Source: Siphonodentalium dalli (taxonomy: Eukaryota > Mollusca > Scaphopoda > Gadilida > Siphonodentaliidae). Taken from it: a DNA stretch of 64,000 nt. The position numbers and the translations under genes are program-made. Below the pieces are notes generated by a model, which was not told the DNA's origin, did not search any database, and was given only the letters and a program-made list of their open reading frames with translations. The first letter of the stretch is position 1. Each line of letters opens with the position of its first letter. Location: NCBI GenBank assembly GCA_032622095.1, contig CP136063.1:179591956-179655955 (forward strand). Direction: 5' to 3'. Below, one piece after another: positions 15,001 through 30,000 of the stretch.

Positions 15001-18000
15001 TGATTCCAAATTGCATCGAATCTCCAGTCAAATCATTGCACCGTAATAGTGAAGATGAAGATAATACATAACTCAGAGGCCATACAAATATCAATTTGCT
15101 CACTTCCTAATGAAGATAAATGATAGTCAGTATACAATATGTAAATATATCTGTAAATGAATCAAATGCATGTCTAACAAATTAAGTGTGCATTATTTGT
15201 GGCTGTCTCTGTTATACAATAATGTAACAGTATCAGAAGCAATATTGAAGCCATAAAGCAAAATCGCGTTCGCAAGTTTTACATATATATGAAATTTTAC
15301 TAGATCAGTTACATAAGTCTTACAATGATTCGGTGGTCTATAGTATAGTTTAGTTGATGGCAATGTTATTTATATACGTTGGTATCATAATATATCTTCT
15401 CGAAAAAGCAATTTGGTCCATTGAAGTAATGAGAATGCAACTCGTGCATATGATTCGATACAATTCTAAACAGGACAGTCAATTTCGAATCGAATCTAAT
15501 CAGAGGAATGATTCTGAATCGCATTGAATCGAATCGATTCGCAGGGCCCTATTTTTGGCCTCATGGCTTTTATGAAAAAGCAGTTGCTTATATTTTCAAG
15601 AGGACATCATAAATTATGAACAATTAATAATAATTTTTTTTTTTTTTAATTGAAATTAATTAACCCCTTCTTTAATAAATACTCATGATTAGTTTCCTTT
15701 GGCCATTGTTTTGGTCTTATTATCTGAACATTTCCCCACCAACTAAATAGGAATCCTTCTGCACTTATATTATCTGTTTGTCTGTCTCTCTCCTGCTTAT
15801 ATTTTCTGAACATCCCTTTAGATGAATAATAGACCAATCAATTGTATATGTTTATAACTGATGGTAGAATCCATTTAAAAAGACAGTGTTGACATTATAA
15901 TTTTATATGATGAGATGCACATGTCTGGTTGTGGCGAGAGATGTTCTTTGTGCTCATTCCGTTCTGATCAAGCCTGAATATAGTGTGTTTTTCATGTGCA
16001 GAATGAGGTCCAGGTGATGCTATCTCACACAAGTGGGCTAGCATCACCAAATGCACCCTCTGGGAACCGCATTCTGCTTAGGCCTCAATTGCTATGTGAG
16101 ACCTAGGATCAGATTGATTTTCCCCAGTTGAAGTTGGTGATGTGCACCCATTAGTCACCTCGATTATGCATTTTATCTTCTGCAAATTAGGGGATATAGA
16201 AACTGAAGAGAATGAAAAAGTAACTAAAACAATGTTAATTTGAGACTATAGATACTTCTCAAAAGATGAGGCCTAAGCAGATTGAGGTTCCCAGAGGGTG
16301 AGCTTGGTGATGCTAACCCGCTGTGCAAGGTAGCATAACTAAATTCACCCTCTGGGGACCTCATTCTGCAAATGACATACACACTATTTCAAGGCTTGCT
16401 TCTGATTTCTCTGAAGATTATTGTTAACATAATGAAGAAAATATGGCTTGATTTACAGATGACAGCAGTAAACTGCTTGAGATCAGTGCAACAGCTTCTG
16501 GGAGGAAGATTGCCTCAACGATGACTATTATCAGTGGTTCTGAGAGGACAACCGAAAGCCTGTTTGCTCTTACACTGAACACATCACACATTCTTCACAC
16601 CAAGCTCCAGTGGAGACCAGACATCGCCCAACAACTCAAGGTAATAAATGTTTAACTCTTTTACGATGGGAGCTGCGCTGGTGCCAGAATTAAATATTCC
16701 ATAGGGTGCCTCCCATATACAAGAGAATGCACTGGCTTACAAGGTCTAGGTATTTATCGTGAGGCTCCCTATGGGAGACTCACATATATAAGAGAAAGCA
16801 TTGGCACAGGGTTTCACACAAAATTTTAGGAAGCTCCTGTCATGGAAGAGTTAACCGAAAACAACACAAGGTATAAACATTAAAAATTATAAATTTCAGT
16901 GTTAAGCACCTACTTCAGCTTTTAATTTTAATTTGTGGGGTGAACTAGAAGGTAGAGTTGTGAATATATGATTGTCATAAATCATGCTCAGAATCAATCA
17001 GAACAAACCTTGTTATATACTTCTACATGTACAATAAACCTTAGTTGTTTTTTTTTTTGTATTAAAATTTCCTTTGACCAGATTACTCTGAAAAATCTAT
17101 GTTTTGGAGCTTCCTTTTTCAGCTGGTATATAATAATATGCCGGATAGCGTCATTAAATTCACCCTCTGGGGACCTCATTCTGCAAAATTTATGTCAGAC
17201 ATATCATATCCAGGATTTTGTCTGGGTGCATCATTAATATGTTATTTATATCAACACTCAGGTTTTTGGGACAAGAATGATCAGAGATGCTGCTAGAGAG
17301 CTGCAGAGCGCCACCTATGTGTTGAACCCAGATTACCTCCCCATGGAACTAAAGCAGAAGTACACAGCTATCACTCATCACCTCCTCCAGGAAGTGAGTC
17401 CCATGCTGATCAGTATTCAGAATGAGCTGTTGCAGGTGGAGAGGTACATTGTACGATCGTACATGGAAAACAAACTCTATGCCAAGAAATTCATCACTCT
17501 CGAACAGATGAAACAAGCCATGTAAGTCTACAAATGGTTTATTGTAATATATAATTTCCTCTCATTGTCCCAAAAGAACAAATTGGATGACTATATTATA
17601 GAAATTCACTGTGCGTGCATGTGTCCATCTGTCTATCTGTGTGCCTGTCCCAGATGGTTTCCGGATGGTATCTTCAGTAATAATTAATGAAATTAAAGAT
17701 GGTCCATTGATCCTATCAAGTTTTATATAGTTTCCAGGGTATAAAATAATAAAAATGAATCAAAGACGCCTGTCCAGGAACACTTCTTTCAATTATTTTG
17801 ATTTTAGTTCCATTTTTTTTCTGGTAAAATACATACAACCTTCCAGGACAGTTTTACTGGCTATATTTAGAACAGAAACTTCAGGCACATTTGGAACATA
17901 ACAAGAGGGAGAACTCTATCTGCCACTAGGCAAAATGGCATTTTGATTCATATATATTTCAGGACTAAACCACTTTATTGTGCCTTTATAAACAAATAAT

Positions 18001-21000
18001 ATACGCAATATTAAGTTTTGTCTGTATTTTATTCACAGATAAAGATATTTGCAGTCTTGAAATCGTGTTCTATAAATATTGTGTTGTAATTGGGGCCCCA
18101 GAAGAGATTGACCATCTTCGCACAATATTTGGTATTTGGTATGCTTATTGGTTAAGTTAAGTGCACATGTCAAGTTCATATATTGGTGAGGTCTGCCCAT
18201 TTTTACCAATGTTATGGTCCTTGTAGACTTATAATTTTCTGATTATTCTGGAACTAACCTAAACCACCCCCGCTCAATATGCTACAAAAGTGTCCAATTG
18301 TTTGCCTGGCTATTTTCTGTTATGAATGTATCTGTGTATATTGGAATTATCCTATCCTATCCTACAAATACCAAATATTGCTTCTGCTTGTCCCATAACA
18401 TTACGATAATCATGCCCGCTGAGTCAGTATGGTCATATCCCTATGAACTTCATTGTGAGATCATTTTAGTTGTATTATTCATCTAACTACAGAGTTCCCT
18501 GAAATCACTGTTGATCATCGGACATTGATTAATGACTCATAGACTGAAAATACGGTGCCGGACATTTGCAGAATGAGGTCCCCGGATGGTAAATTTTGTG
18601 ACGCTACCCCACGCAATGGGCTAGCATCACCAAATTTAACCTCTGGGGGCCTCATTATGCATGGTCTCATCTGCTATGGGAGACCTAGACTCAGATTTAA
18701 GTTCACAGATGATGAAGATGGTGATGTGCACCCATTGGGCTCCTCTATTATGCATGTGTCGTCTGCCAATTTGGAGAAATAGAGAAACTAAAAAAAAAAA
18801 AAAGTTTCTAAAGAACTAAAAAAAAACTTGTTAATTTGATAATAAAGATACTTTCCAGAAAAGGTGATGCCTAAGCAGAAGGCCCTAGAAGGTGAATTTA
18901 GTGACGCTCACCCGCTGTGTGGGATAGCATCACTTAAATCATTCTTTGGGGACATAATTCTGCAAATGTCTGGTACCATATTTTTGTTCAGGCCTGTACA
19001 GGCCTGTAGACTATTATTTGTCATATTTGGGCCAAATAAAGATCTGTCAGGCATGAATTCCTCCCTGTAAAACACGAGAACATATACAACAATGGACCTT
19101 TCCACAGCTGTCAATCAAATAATTACTAGTAGATATTTTCTACCAATCAGTGACTAAGCTGGTCGCTTGCTGAATTGAACATTCTTTGTTCACCTTAATT
19201 TGGATATCTGGGCATACCTTCTGTGCTATATTGGCTATTTTCAAACAACTCTTTTGTTTTCAAATCAAAATGTACTGAAATTTTGATCTGTGCAATGATG
19301 ATGGAAATTCATCAATGATTACAGTAATGCCCTAAGTAATCGACTCTTTAACCACAGCAGAATTATGGGTAACTTTTCATGATTTAGTCGGAAATATGTC
19401 TTGTTGCCATTCATCGGAAAGCTCTCGGGGAGAGCTTTCCGATGAATGGCAACAAGCCATATTTCCAACTAAATCCTGAAAAGTTTCCCATAATTCTGCT
19501 GTGGTTAAGGAGTCGATTAATCAGGGCATTACTGTGCTGTTACTAGGAAATAATTTTTTCTTCAGTTTTTTATGAACTGGGACATACAATGTTGAGGAGT
19601 CGATTACTTAGAGCATTACTGTATAACAGTGTTTTTCATTCTGTTTGATACTCATCATTTTTTTCACAATTGAAGATGGATCTTGGGGGTATTATAGCAT
19701 ATAAGTAGGCACTGTAAAACTAATTAAACTATATAAGCAGACACCATGTCACCTAGCAACTGTAAGCTCCTCCCACTAATGATTATTTGAGGAAACCTCT
19801 ATCAGGCAGTCAAGAATACACAAACACTGTTCACTGTTATAGGTCCCTCTGGTCACCTTTTGATAAATTATATTGTTATACTGTTGATTGGATGGAGTTG
19901 ACATGATGTTTTTCTACCTTTTTTTAGGTTGGTATTCTCTAAGTTGAGACTGCTTGCTGAAAATATTCAATTTGAATTACAAGTTCCGGTGAAAGTTCGA
20001 CCAACCGTTTTTAACTTCATCGACACACAGGCGAATAACTTGAAGAATACGATTAAATATCAAGTTACGGTAAGCATTGTAAACATTGTATTGTGGATAT
20101 CTAATCACAACGGAGAGGTTTAGATTGATAACTTCTAACTTCAGGGTACCAAATGATACATGTGATCGCCAAACGGTCTCTCATATCGATAAAGATGGAT
20201 CATATTTATCTGTACACGAAAATGTCTGGCGATGGGGTCAATCGATAGCTAACAATGACTGACTGCTGTTGTTAACCCTTTGGGTGCCAGGTCCGATTTT
20301 TGTATCAACCCATATACCCTGTGCCAATGCATTCTCTTATATATGCGAGTCGACCATAGGTCGCCTCGCATATATAAGAGAATGCATTGGCCTAACAATT
20401 TTTCATCATTTGTTATTATTTTTTATAATTTTTTACAATTTTAATAATTTTTTCTTATATTCTTTAACAGACTTATTTTGTAGGTTTAGTGCCAGGGAAT
20501 CTCACGTTTTTCATGGGCATCATAATAATTACTATGAATACTTGGTGATAGTTTTGAGTTATAACATGCCCCTAAGGTTTTATCCAGTTTGTTTTTAAAA
20601 TTCACTATAGCATGCTTAAGCATACCCACAAAAAATTCTAAAAAAAAAAAGATTTAAAAAAATAAAAATTTAGGGCCGATTTTACACACCGTAAATTAGG
20701 GCCGATAAGATCGGCCCGTGGCACTCAAAGGGTTAAGGAGTCGATTATTTAGGGCATTACTGTAAATTAACTGTAATACCTTTGGTATTACCGACATGAG
20801 TCTTTACAACAGAAAGGGTTAATAATAAAACAATTGAAACTTGAGATTTTGAATCAAGGTAGCATGTTCAGAGAGTAACATTTCCTTCACATTGTGAACT
20901 CTGTAAATTTCAGGTCATTCTTGGAAAGATTCAGCAGTTCGAGGCTATGATGGACAAAGCACAAGGAAAAATGGAACTGGCTTCAGTCAAAGCACATGAG

Positions 21001-24000
21001 CTGTATGATGAACTGAGAGAGATCATTAAAAGTAATTAGACATCACTAATACATTATAGTATACATTATATTATAAAGTTATTATGTGCGCGTCTCGTCC
21101 AATATGACTTTTCACCACAACCTGGACTCGTACAAGAAAAACACATTCTGTACACAACATTGTATAATGAATTTTTATTATCCATCTGTATCTTTATCAC
21201 AATTTCACTGATTCATTTGCCAATAGAGTTACTGCGCTTCGATTAGAATTACTTTGTGATGTCAATCGGAGTCCAATAACTTTTACAAAAAGTCATATTG
21301 GACTGAGTAAAGGGATGAATAATAATATACATTTTACATTGTATCCCCAAATATCGAAGAATAATGGGGGGTATACTGGATTGACTTTGTCCGTCTATCT
21401 GTCCGTCCGGGTTATCAGATCTGAATGAAATTTCGTATGGAGGTTAAAGAGGTTTGTCATCATGACTGCTTTCAAAAGAGGGGCAAATGACGTTGTTCAC
21501 ATTTTCCATTCTAGACTTCTTTGTTTATCAGGAAATCTTGGTTATTTGTCCATCAGAGGTTTGCCATGATGACTGCTTTCAAAAGAATGCCATTTGCATT
21601 TTCTGGTCCAGAGTTATCCTTCTTTGTTTATTTTAAATTTGGATTCCATCCTGTCCAATATTAAAGCTGAAATAGTGCATTTCTATGCTTGCTTAACCCT
21701 TTAATGACTAAAAACTTGCTACGAATACAGTAATGCCCTAAATAATCTACACCTTAACCACAGCAGAATTATGGATAATTTTCAGGATTTAATCGGAAAT
21801 ATGGCTCGTTGCCATTCATCGGAAAGCTCTCAGTGAGAGCTTTCCGATGAATGGCAACAAGCCACATTTTCAACTAAATCCTGAAAAGTTACCCATAATT
21901 TTGCTGTGGTTAAGGAGTCGATTATTTAGGGCATTACTGTAGTTCACTCTGGGATTGTTAAAGATGCATAATCCAAATTAATGCTCTCAAATTACTATTT
22001 CCTTGGCTTCGGGGGTAAAAATATTTGAGTCGTGTCGACGAACCCACCCATCAAAGCTCATAGTCATCAGATATAAAAAATTTAAATTTGTTATTTCTCA
22101 AAATGTTTAATTATTTGTGGCCCAGAAAAGAGCAGTCAAATCGATGCTCTCAGACAAAATTGTGGATGAAGATGGATAACTCTAAAATCAAGTGGTAATA
22201 CGGCCAAATTTTGGGATATGCAAGTGATAATACGGCCATATTTTGTTGAATAACATGTTGATAAATAACACGTTTTGTGAAATTTTATACCATAGTTGAC
22301 AGCGGTTAGCATTATTTTGTTGCAATTAATCAATTCTGATAACAAAAGCGAATTTTGAAGAAATGTTGTTGTTGTTGTAACATGATGAAATGTGGACCGT
22401 CTGATCAGATTGAGTACGTTTAAAATAAGTTAAAAGATTTGTTTAACTTATTTTCTGGACATTCCCTCCAAATGACTGAATAGGATTCCTATATCTTCTG
22501 CACATGTATTAACAAAACACCCCTTCAAAGAAGTAAGAGAGTATTCAAAAGAATAATTTTATAACTGAATAGGAAAACTCATTCAGTGATGAAAGGGTTC
22601 CAATTGAATGAACAAGAGCTCCTGCATTTCACTATTGTTTCAGATTGGCAGGAGCAGCTATCATCCCACCCAGTTGAGTCTCTGAAGATCAATCCCAAAT
22701 TGAAGAAAGCTGTCAATACGCTCTACAATAGAACAGCAGGTTACACTCAGATGATCTACGATGTCCATGGACTGGTGGCCAATCATGTACAAAACATGAT
22801 GAACACCAGAATCGGAAACGAAATCTACCAACAAGTAAGATATGAGTAGTCATCTATCACATGATGTGCATACATCAATTATCACACTTTCAACTTTGAC
22901 GCTCAACAGCACCGTTCATTGATGGGTTAACTTGGTCAGTCAGTGTTGGTTAAGTTTCACCGACCTTATAATTGCATGATATTGTATTTTACATGTTCAG
23001 TCATCACGCTGTGGATATTTAGGGGCATGGTTTTGAGCAATCAGGATAAATAACTACCAGTAACACAATGTACTGCATTTACCATGTTATCAGTACATTC
23101 AAATTTTCAATACGATCGGATGAATAACATAGGAGATAAAGGGTATATGTGAGGGGGAACTTACTTTTATTGGAGTGTTTATTATCATTTTTATGCTGTT
23201 ATTCGTCTTGCCTTCCTCTCTTCTGTTCATCTCTTTAAGTTTTTTAACCCTTTGAAAATATAATGAACCAACCCCCCCCCTTGCCCTTGCCCCCCCCCCC
23301 CCCCCCCCTTGCCCTTGTCTGACTCCTGTGCAAAAGCATAATTTACATTGGGAAAAGTGCCCTTCTGAGGGTTGAGCCACCCCCACCCAATCAAATGATA
23401 CACTTTATTAAACTCATATGCACGATTTCCAGTTACTGAATTTTCGATGGTTCTCCACATCGGGACTTTCATGCATTATTTCTGGGTGTTTTAATCATAT
23501 TTGGGCATAATTTGGCGAACAAAATTGATGCAGAAGTGTAATAAATAGAGTAATCAATTAGTTCCGACAATTACGTTAGATTATTTACTCGAGGCAAGAT
23601 GTATTATGTCTGGACATTGAGCTATCAAATGTGGCCTTAACCCTTCCATGACTGGAGCTTCCTGAAATTTTGATAAAAAACCCTGTGCCATTGCATTCTC
23701 TTAAACATGTGAGTCTCCCATAGGGAGCCCCACATATATAAGAGAATGCTTTCGGCCTAACAATATTTACCTTGACCATGTTAGCCAGTGCATTCTCTTA
23801 TATATGTGAGGCTTCCTATGGGAGACTGGCATATATAAGAGAATGCGCTGGCACAGGAGCTTTAATGCTGCACCAGCGCTGCTCCCGTCATGACAGGGTT
23901 GATATGCAAAGCTCATTTATGCACAAACATGCATTAATAACCAAAAATTGGGGTTTGGCAGCTGGACAAATATGGCCAAGCAGCTATCAATAAATATCAA

Positions 24001-27000
24001 CCACTGTTTCATTTACAGAGCAAATGGGTTTGGGCATACTGGGAGGTGGAACAGAACGTTGAAGAGCTGTATCATTGGCTGGTTCAGGAACTCGAAAATA
24101 TTGCCAATGAGGAAATCAGACTGCTGAAAAAGATGGTTCTTTTTGACATCCACCGATCAAGAATGATCGTCTTCAACCCTGAAGGAGGAGAAATCCAATT
24201 CGAGATCTACTCACCATTACCACTGTCATTAAATTCTCTGCCAAACATAAACTTGGCTCGCAAATGGCAGACGATCAAATCCATGCTGCCAGATGCACCA
24301 AAGTTTGACCTCTGGGACTTGTACTATCAATATATGCCACCATCTTCACTTAGTGAGCTTCTCCCACCATTCAAAGGTAAGAAAATGTTAAATGCAAGTG
24401 TATTGATACTACATGTATTTATCAGATTATTTTGACTTCTGATTTTAATATACCTTCACAAAACAAAGAGAGTGGAGAGTAATAATAATAATAATAATAT
24501 ATTGCATTATACAGGTACCCCGTTCCAATTATTACCCTGATGAGCCTGAACATTCAGTAAACATCTACTGCTCCCCAGGGACATGGGGAGGTACAGCAAC
24601 AATATACTGACAATATCTTGCACCGCTCATAATCAGGTGCCCTTTTCAACACATGGGTGATGCGAAACAGACACAGTATGAATGACCTTGCTCAACGGTC
24701 ACAACTTGGCGCGAAATATGAACAGCGTACAATCCAACAATTGCACGTTGTTCAATTCGACCAAGCCACTGCTATGTGAAACTCACGTTAGACCAGCGAC
24801 GGCCTGAGAACTCGTCTCGTTGTGACAGTGAAGGCAAATCTGACGCACTAACCACCTGGACCACAGAGTATACTTGATTACGTGTAAGCCATAAAATAGT
24901 GTGTCTGACATTTGCAGAATGAGGTCCCCAGATGGTGAATTTAGTGACGCTATCCTGCACAGCAGGTTAGCATCACCATATTCACCCTCTGGGAACCTCA
25001 TTCTGCTTCTCTGAAGGATATGTTTGTATTCCAGGGTAATAAACTGTTGTTCCTAACAATTTATCTTCTTTTCAGGAATCGCAGCTATCTCTGATAGCAG
25101 TCATTTCTTCACGTTCGACGGACACCACTTCGATTTCGCTGGGCGATGCAGCTACATACTAGCCAGAGACATGGTTCACAATAACTTCACAATAATTGCC
25201 AACTATAACCGTGGAACCAACCCTAAAATCCAGAGCATTCAGATTCTCACAACACAGAACGTCATTGAAATCAGAGATAATGGGAAGGTACAGTTTAAAG
25301 GGCAAAAATTGGATAAAAAATACCCTCAGGCCACATTTTCCATGCTGCTCAGCTGTGCTGCTTGATCCTGAACCGCACTACATGTATCCGTGTTTTAAAC
25401 AAATGAACAGGCTATCGTTGGCCAAATTTACCAATGGCCAGTTTTTTCATTTTCATTTGGCCAACATTTATCAAGCCTATACCAGAATTGATCTCTTAGA
25501 ATGTCATCAGATCTCTCTGAAACCCTTTCTTTACTGAATGGATTCTCCCATTCTGTTACAACAGTAAACATTACCAGATTGATACAAGAGCATATTCATT
25601 GGTGGGAAATGTTCAGATAATATCTATGGTTATTTGTTGAACTTCTTATCGGAACATTTCCTAAGGAACTACTCGTCAATGAGTATTTATTATGGAAAAG
25701 GTTAAAATAATTAATCATTAGTTGCTTGCCCAAATATGTTTTGATAACAATTTATCAGAAGTCACTCATGACTAATTATCAAAACAATGATTACTGATTA
25801 GTCAACAAGAGCTACAGTAATGGCCTAAATAATCGACTCCTTAACCACAGCAGAATTATGGGTAACTTTTCAGGATTTAGTCAGAAATATGGCTTGTTGC
25901 CATTCATCGGAAAGCTCTCAGTGAGAGCTTTCCGATGAATGGCAACAAGCCATATTTCCAACTAAATCCTGAAAAGTTACCCATAATTCTGCTGTGGTTA
26001 AGGAGTCGATTAATCAGGGCATTACTGTGCTGTTACTAGGAAATAATTTTTTCTTCAGTTTTTTATGAACTGGGACATACAATGTGTCTATTTTTAGAAC
26101 ATTATAACTTTAGTATCGGAAATCTATCTTTTAATACACTATTAAGAGAATTATGTGCAACACCAGATGTTTCTGTTGTTTATTTTTATACGTCCGTTTT
26201 TAAAAAAGCGGAACATATTATGTTATTGGTCCATCCTTCCGAGCGTCTGTCTGTCCATTCGCTTTTTTTGTTTCCGGATGATAACTTTAGTAAGTCTGAA
26301 CTGAATAGACTGAAATTTGGTATGTGAGTTTACTAGCCCAAAATACAGGTCAAGTTCGAATATGGGTACCGCCTGCCAATTTTCACCACACTTATGGCCC
26401 ATTTTGTCGGAAATTGCACTCAATTTTCATTTCCTTTGTTGGAATTACCACAGCCATATTTTGCCGCGCTTGTTGGTAATAACAATTGTAACATGCCAGT
26501 GAACATTTCACGAAAAAGAATTTCATAGAAATACTAAATAATCACTGACGAGTTATGATGGGAAATGTTCATAGTAAGTTATTATCTGAATATCTGAATA
26601 TTTCCCACCTACAGTAATGCCCTAATTAAACGACTCCTTAACCACAGCAGAATTATGGGTAACTTTTCAGGATTTAGTTGGAAATATGGCTTGTTGCCAT
26701 TCATCGGAGAGCTGCCATACAAAGTTGATAACAGTACTATCAAGTGTCTGCCAATTGTCCTTGTTGACTTGGAATTTTCTGATTATTTTGGTTTCTGGAT
26801 GATAACTTTAGTTACAGTTGTCCGATTATTTTCAAACTTGAAATATTGATTACTCATATGTAAATACAGGTCAAGTTTGAATTTGGGTTTGGTCCACCCA
26901 TTTGTACTAGAGTAATGGTCCTTGTCGACTTAGTAATTGCCAACTATTTTGGTTTCAAGGTCATAAATTTAGTTTTAGTTATCTGATTGTTTTCAAATTT

Positions 27001-30000
27001 TGAATAAAGACTACTCACATGAAAATGCAGGTCAAGTTCGAATTTGGGTTCGGTCCACTTATTTTACTGCAGTTATGGTGCATGCCGATTTATATTTTGG
27101 TTTCTGGATGATAACTTCATAGACTTAGAATTTATTTTACAGATTAAGGTTGACAACCGTAGAGTTGAGCTGCCATACAAAGCTGGTAACACCACTATCG
27201 AGCGTGATGGCCAAGTTATCCAGCTTAAAGATGGAAAGAACTTCGCTGTAGACTATGACATGACTCACAATTACTACTTCTTCCGAGTGAATGGATGGTA
27301 TCACGGAAGGATCGCTGGCCTCCTGGGTTACTTTGACCATGAGACATACAATGACATGATGACATCTGATTATTCTACAACAGAGAATTCTGGGAAATTA
27401 GCAGAAACATGGGAAGTGTCATCTCGATGCAGCTCTCAGCGAAATTTTGCCGATTTCGAGGCTTCCCCAACTGAAGATGCAGAGAAAAAATGCAATGCTT
27501 TCTTTGAGCAACACACATCAACTTTCAGACCATGCTTCTATAAGGTATAGTTGTTTCATATACTGAACTAATTTACAATAGAGTGGCATACCTTACTCGT
27601 ATTTAAATTCGTGCAGTACTATTTTTTCGCTCACCAGTCGGTGCGTGAATTTAAAACTGAGCAAAAAATAATACGACTCTAAATTTAAAATATACCACAG
27701 GGAAAACAAGAGAGTTATGTTAATGAGTTGCATAGCTTACAAAACATTGGACACTGAATAGACAAGTACGCCTATACATGTAGGCCTATGTTTACATTTG
27801 GTCACCCAATATAAAATTTCAAAGCCATTACTCAATGCCAAGCAACGTACAAATCATGGTAATTTCAACAATGTTGAAATGCTTGTAAGAAATGCACATA
27901 TTCTAGATTGCATGTGCATGAAAGCACGCTCCCCATTCACCACCCTGGAGTGACATCGTGACCACACAATCTGAGTTAGATATACATATGTCATCACAAC
28001 CTGCAACCACATGTTGATTTTTCTGAAGTCAGTTGCCTTCGTGGTTGTGGTATTCTGTTTTTGGGTTCATTGCATTGATGTCCAGTCCATAACTATTTCA
28101 ATATCTGAATCATTATTTAGAGCATATAAACATTCATCATCGCAACAAATTGATATGTAGTTATGTTTTACAGGATGTAAATCCACTGTGATCATTTTTT
28201 ATATACACATATATCTTCAGAAACGACTGAGAACAGAAAATGAATTTAAAGTGCGCGAATTCAAAACTGAGCGAAAAATAGTACTACGCGAATTTAAATA
28301 TGTGTAAGATACAATAGTTATAGCAAATTGTGATGCAGGCTGAAGATGTATTGGAAGTTGTCTTTTTTTTCATTTTTACTAAATTTTTCAGATGTTGCAA
28401 TTTGAAACTAGTCATTGTTAATTTGAATTCATCTATAATTCATATCTATTAACCATTTCTTTACTGAATGGATTCTCCCACTCAATTATAAAAGTATACA
28501 CTTGAATAGTCCGTTATTCATCTGGAGGGATCTTCAGGAAATATAAGCAGACAGTCCTCAATATTATGAGGTATACTCTACCTAATCACATATTTGTTAA
28601 AATAAATGAACAAATATCAACTTTGTTATAATAAATGAACAAATATCAACCTAAATTTCAGAATATTAGTAGTTACAGTCTTCGGGTGTGTAATAAACAG
28701 AAGGACACAGTGATATGAACATGTTAATGTTATTGCACTTGTTTGTCGTGTCGCAAGGAACAACTCGAACCTATAGCAATGACTATATTTGTACGCATAT
28801 ATTTTATTATATTTCAGGTTTCTCCAAAGACCTTCATCCATACTTGTATTCAAGAAGTGATGAAACACCCAGAAGGATTCTGCAAAACAAGTGCCATGTA
28901 TGTCCGAATGTGTCTCGAGGAAAGTGTCAACATCAGGATACCCAAAGAATGTGGTAAGTAGCTTGAAATTTACATCGTGTATCATTTAACCATCTCATGA
29001 TGGGAGCTGCACTGGCGCAGCATTAAAGACACTGTGCCCGTGCATTCTCTTATATATGCGAGTCTCCCATAGGGAGCCTCGCATATATGAGAGAATGTAC
29101 TGGGTTACAACGTCAAGGTAATATTGTTAGGCCAATGTATTCTCATATATGTGGGGCTTCTTATGTGAGACATATATAAGAGAATGCATTGACACAGTGT
29201 TTTTCACAAAAATTCAGGAAGTTCCAGTCATGGAAGGATTAATAAATGGATTCTCCCAATCAGTAATAAAAATATACACTGGAATAGATTATTATTCTTC
29301 TGAAGGGATGTTCGGATAAAAAAAGCAGACGACAGACAGATGAAATGATAATACAATTACAAGTGCAGAAGGATTCATATTCATTGATGGGAAATGTTCA
29401 GGTAATAAATTCAACAGAACAGTTGTTTATTATCTGAACGTTTCATAAGGGAGCTACAGTAATATGACTTGTTGCCCTTCATCGGAAAGCTCTCACTGAG
29501 AGCTTTCCGATGAATGGCAACAATCCATATTTCTGACTAAATCCTGAAAAGTTACCCATAATTCTGCTGTGGTTAAGGAGTCGATTATTTAGGGCATTAC
29601 TGTACTAATCAATGAGTATTTAGTATAGAAAGGGTCAAAGATGGGGGAAATCATAATCCATGCGACTAATTGCAAATATCTATTAATACTTATATTATCA
29701 TTAAATAAGCCCATATATAAAACCCAAATCAGAACATCTAAGGTAATATAAGTAATGTAAGAATGTTATGTTTGGCACTTCATAAAATTTTGATATTCTA
29801 TCTCTTTTATAGTAAAATGCCATAACCCTGATGGCGATGACTTCATGGAAGGACAGAATGTGACCCTCACAGTCAACAAACAGATGACAGATGTCTTGTT
29901 TGTTGTTGAACACAATAGCTGCAACAAGAAGAACTTCCAGAAACTGGACAACCTCGCTGAAGCTTTCTCGGCTGAACTCAAGTCACAAGGTAAAACTGTC

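Noticed and set aside
23099-23472. Gly/Arg-rich minus-strand frames
   Set aside because: Produced by the poly-C tract at 23269-23308.
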